From: UBA7672 sp044224605
GTDB taxonomy: Bacteria; Pseudomonadota; Alphaproteobacteria; Caulobacterales; Hyphomonadaceae
Assembly (NCBI GenBank): GCA_044224605.1
Contig: JBGAKC010000005.1
Location: forward strand, 1 to 64,000
DNA length: 64,000 nt
Reading direction: 5' to 3'
A program made the position numbers and the translations under genes. Below are positions 63,971-64,000 of this stretch, in pieces. The number at the start of each line of letters is the position of its first letter. The stretch's first letter is position 1. Below the pieces are notes generated by a model. The model was given only the letters and a program-made list of their open reading frames with translations. It was not told where the DNA came from and ran no database searches.

Positions 63971-64000
63971 CAGAACCGCTCACAACGCCAGCCACCAGAG

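Noticed and set aside
1..64000. CRISPR array, tRNA, rRNA or insertion sequence
   Set aside because: No regularly spaced repeats, cloverleaf-like stretches with CCA ends, rRNA segments or transposase motifs were noticed on either strand.

Overview
The window reads as ordinary chromosomal DNA of a GC-rich, aerobic alphaproteobacterium, most likely from the Caulobacterales/Hyphomonadaceae neighbourhood. That placement is inferred from gene content: bolA/dnaJ/cobS and cobT, aroK-aroB beside xerD, an aa3-oxidase subunit IV gene beside a three-subunit transhydrogenase (pntAA, pntAB, pntB), a TonB receptor, and many lipoproteins of families common in hyphomonads and sphingomonads. I see no rRNA, tRNA, insertion sequence, prophage or CRISPR array. 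Coding density is very high, so most long reading frames opposite real genes are GC-driven shadows.

Layout. 1-6.0 kb: the end of an unknown gene, then a minus-strand operon of cobT, a DUF885-type lipoprotein and two tandem phytase-like lipoproteins. 6.1-11.8 kb: small genes, a dienelactone hydrolase, an acetyltransferase, cobS, a VOC protein, a J-domain protein, BolA and a LuxR-type regulator with no synthase beside it. 11.8-16.6 kb: aroK-aroB facing away from a small membrane gene, a large exported protein and xerD. 16.6-21.8 kb: a secreted two-cysteine protein, an M14 carboxypeptidase and a TonB-dependent receptor. 22.3-28.6 kb: an RND pump (adaptor and permease), an LCMT-type methyltransferase and an AraC-type regulator. 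28.7-32.0 kb: a second two-cysteine protein, a metallo-beta-lactamase-fold hydrolase and a family VIII-like serine hydrolase.

32.2-40.0 kb is the least understood stretch. It holds a cytochrome c lipoprotein followed by two tandem copies of a two-gene membrane-protein unit, each copy with its own near-identical terminator; the second copy has an FNR/FixK-like site upstream. It then continues with a membrane protein, two more two-cysteine proteins and a DUF6152-type protein. 40.1-45.2 kb: an FtsX/YbbP-like ABC exporter, a hypothetical protein and a DUF3089 lipoprotein. 45.4-54.6 kb: three tandem lipoprotein quinoproteins, each with an N-terminal heme-c domain and a PQQ-type propeller, then a DUF3604 protein and an alpha/beta hydrolase. 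54.7-59.0 kb: the aa3-oxidase subunit IV gene and the pnt operon, with a DhlA-type haloalkane dehalogenase gene between pntAB and pntB. 59.1-64 kb: small membrane genes, a methyltransferase, a Tat-exported aminotransferase-like lipoprotein, rimO and a possible operator region at the edge.

How the genes may work together (inference): the window is rich in periplasmic or outer-membrane redox and hydrolytic functions. Three c-type quinoproteins, a separate c-type lipoprotein and membrane proteins with conserved intramembrane histidines could form one periplasmic oxidation and electron-transfer network. The four two-cysteine proteins and the DUF6152 protein are its uncharacterised companions. No experimental function is known to me for the paired membrane proteins, the two-cysteine family or DUF6152.
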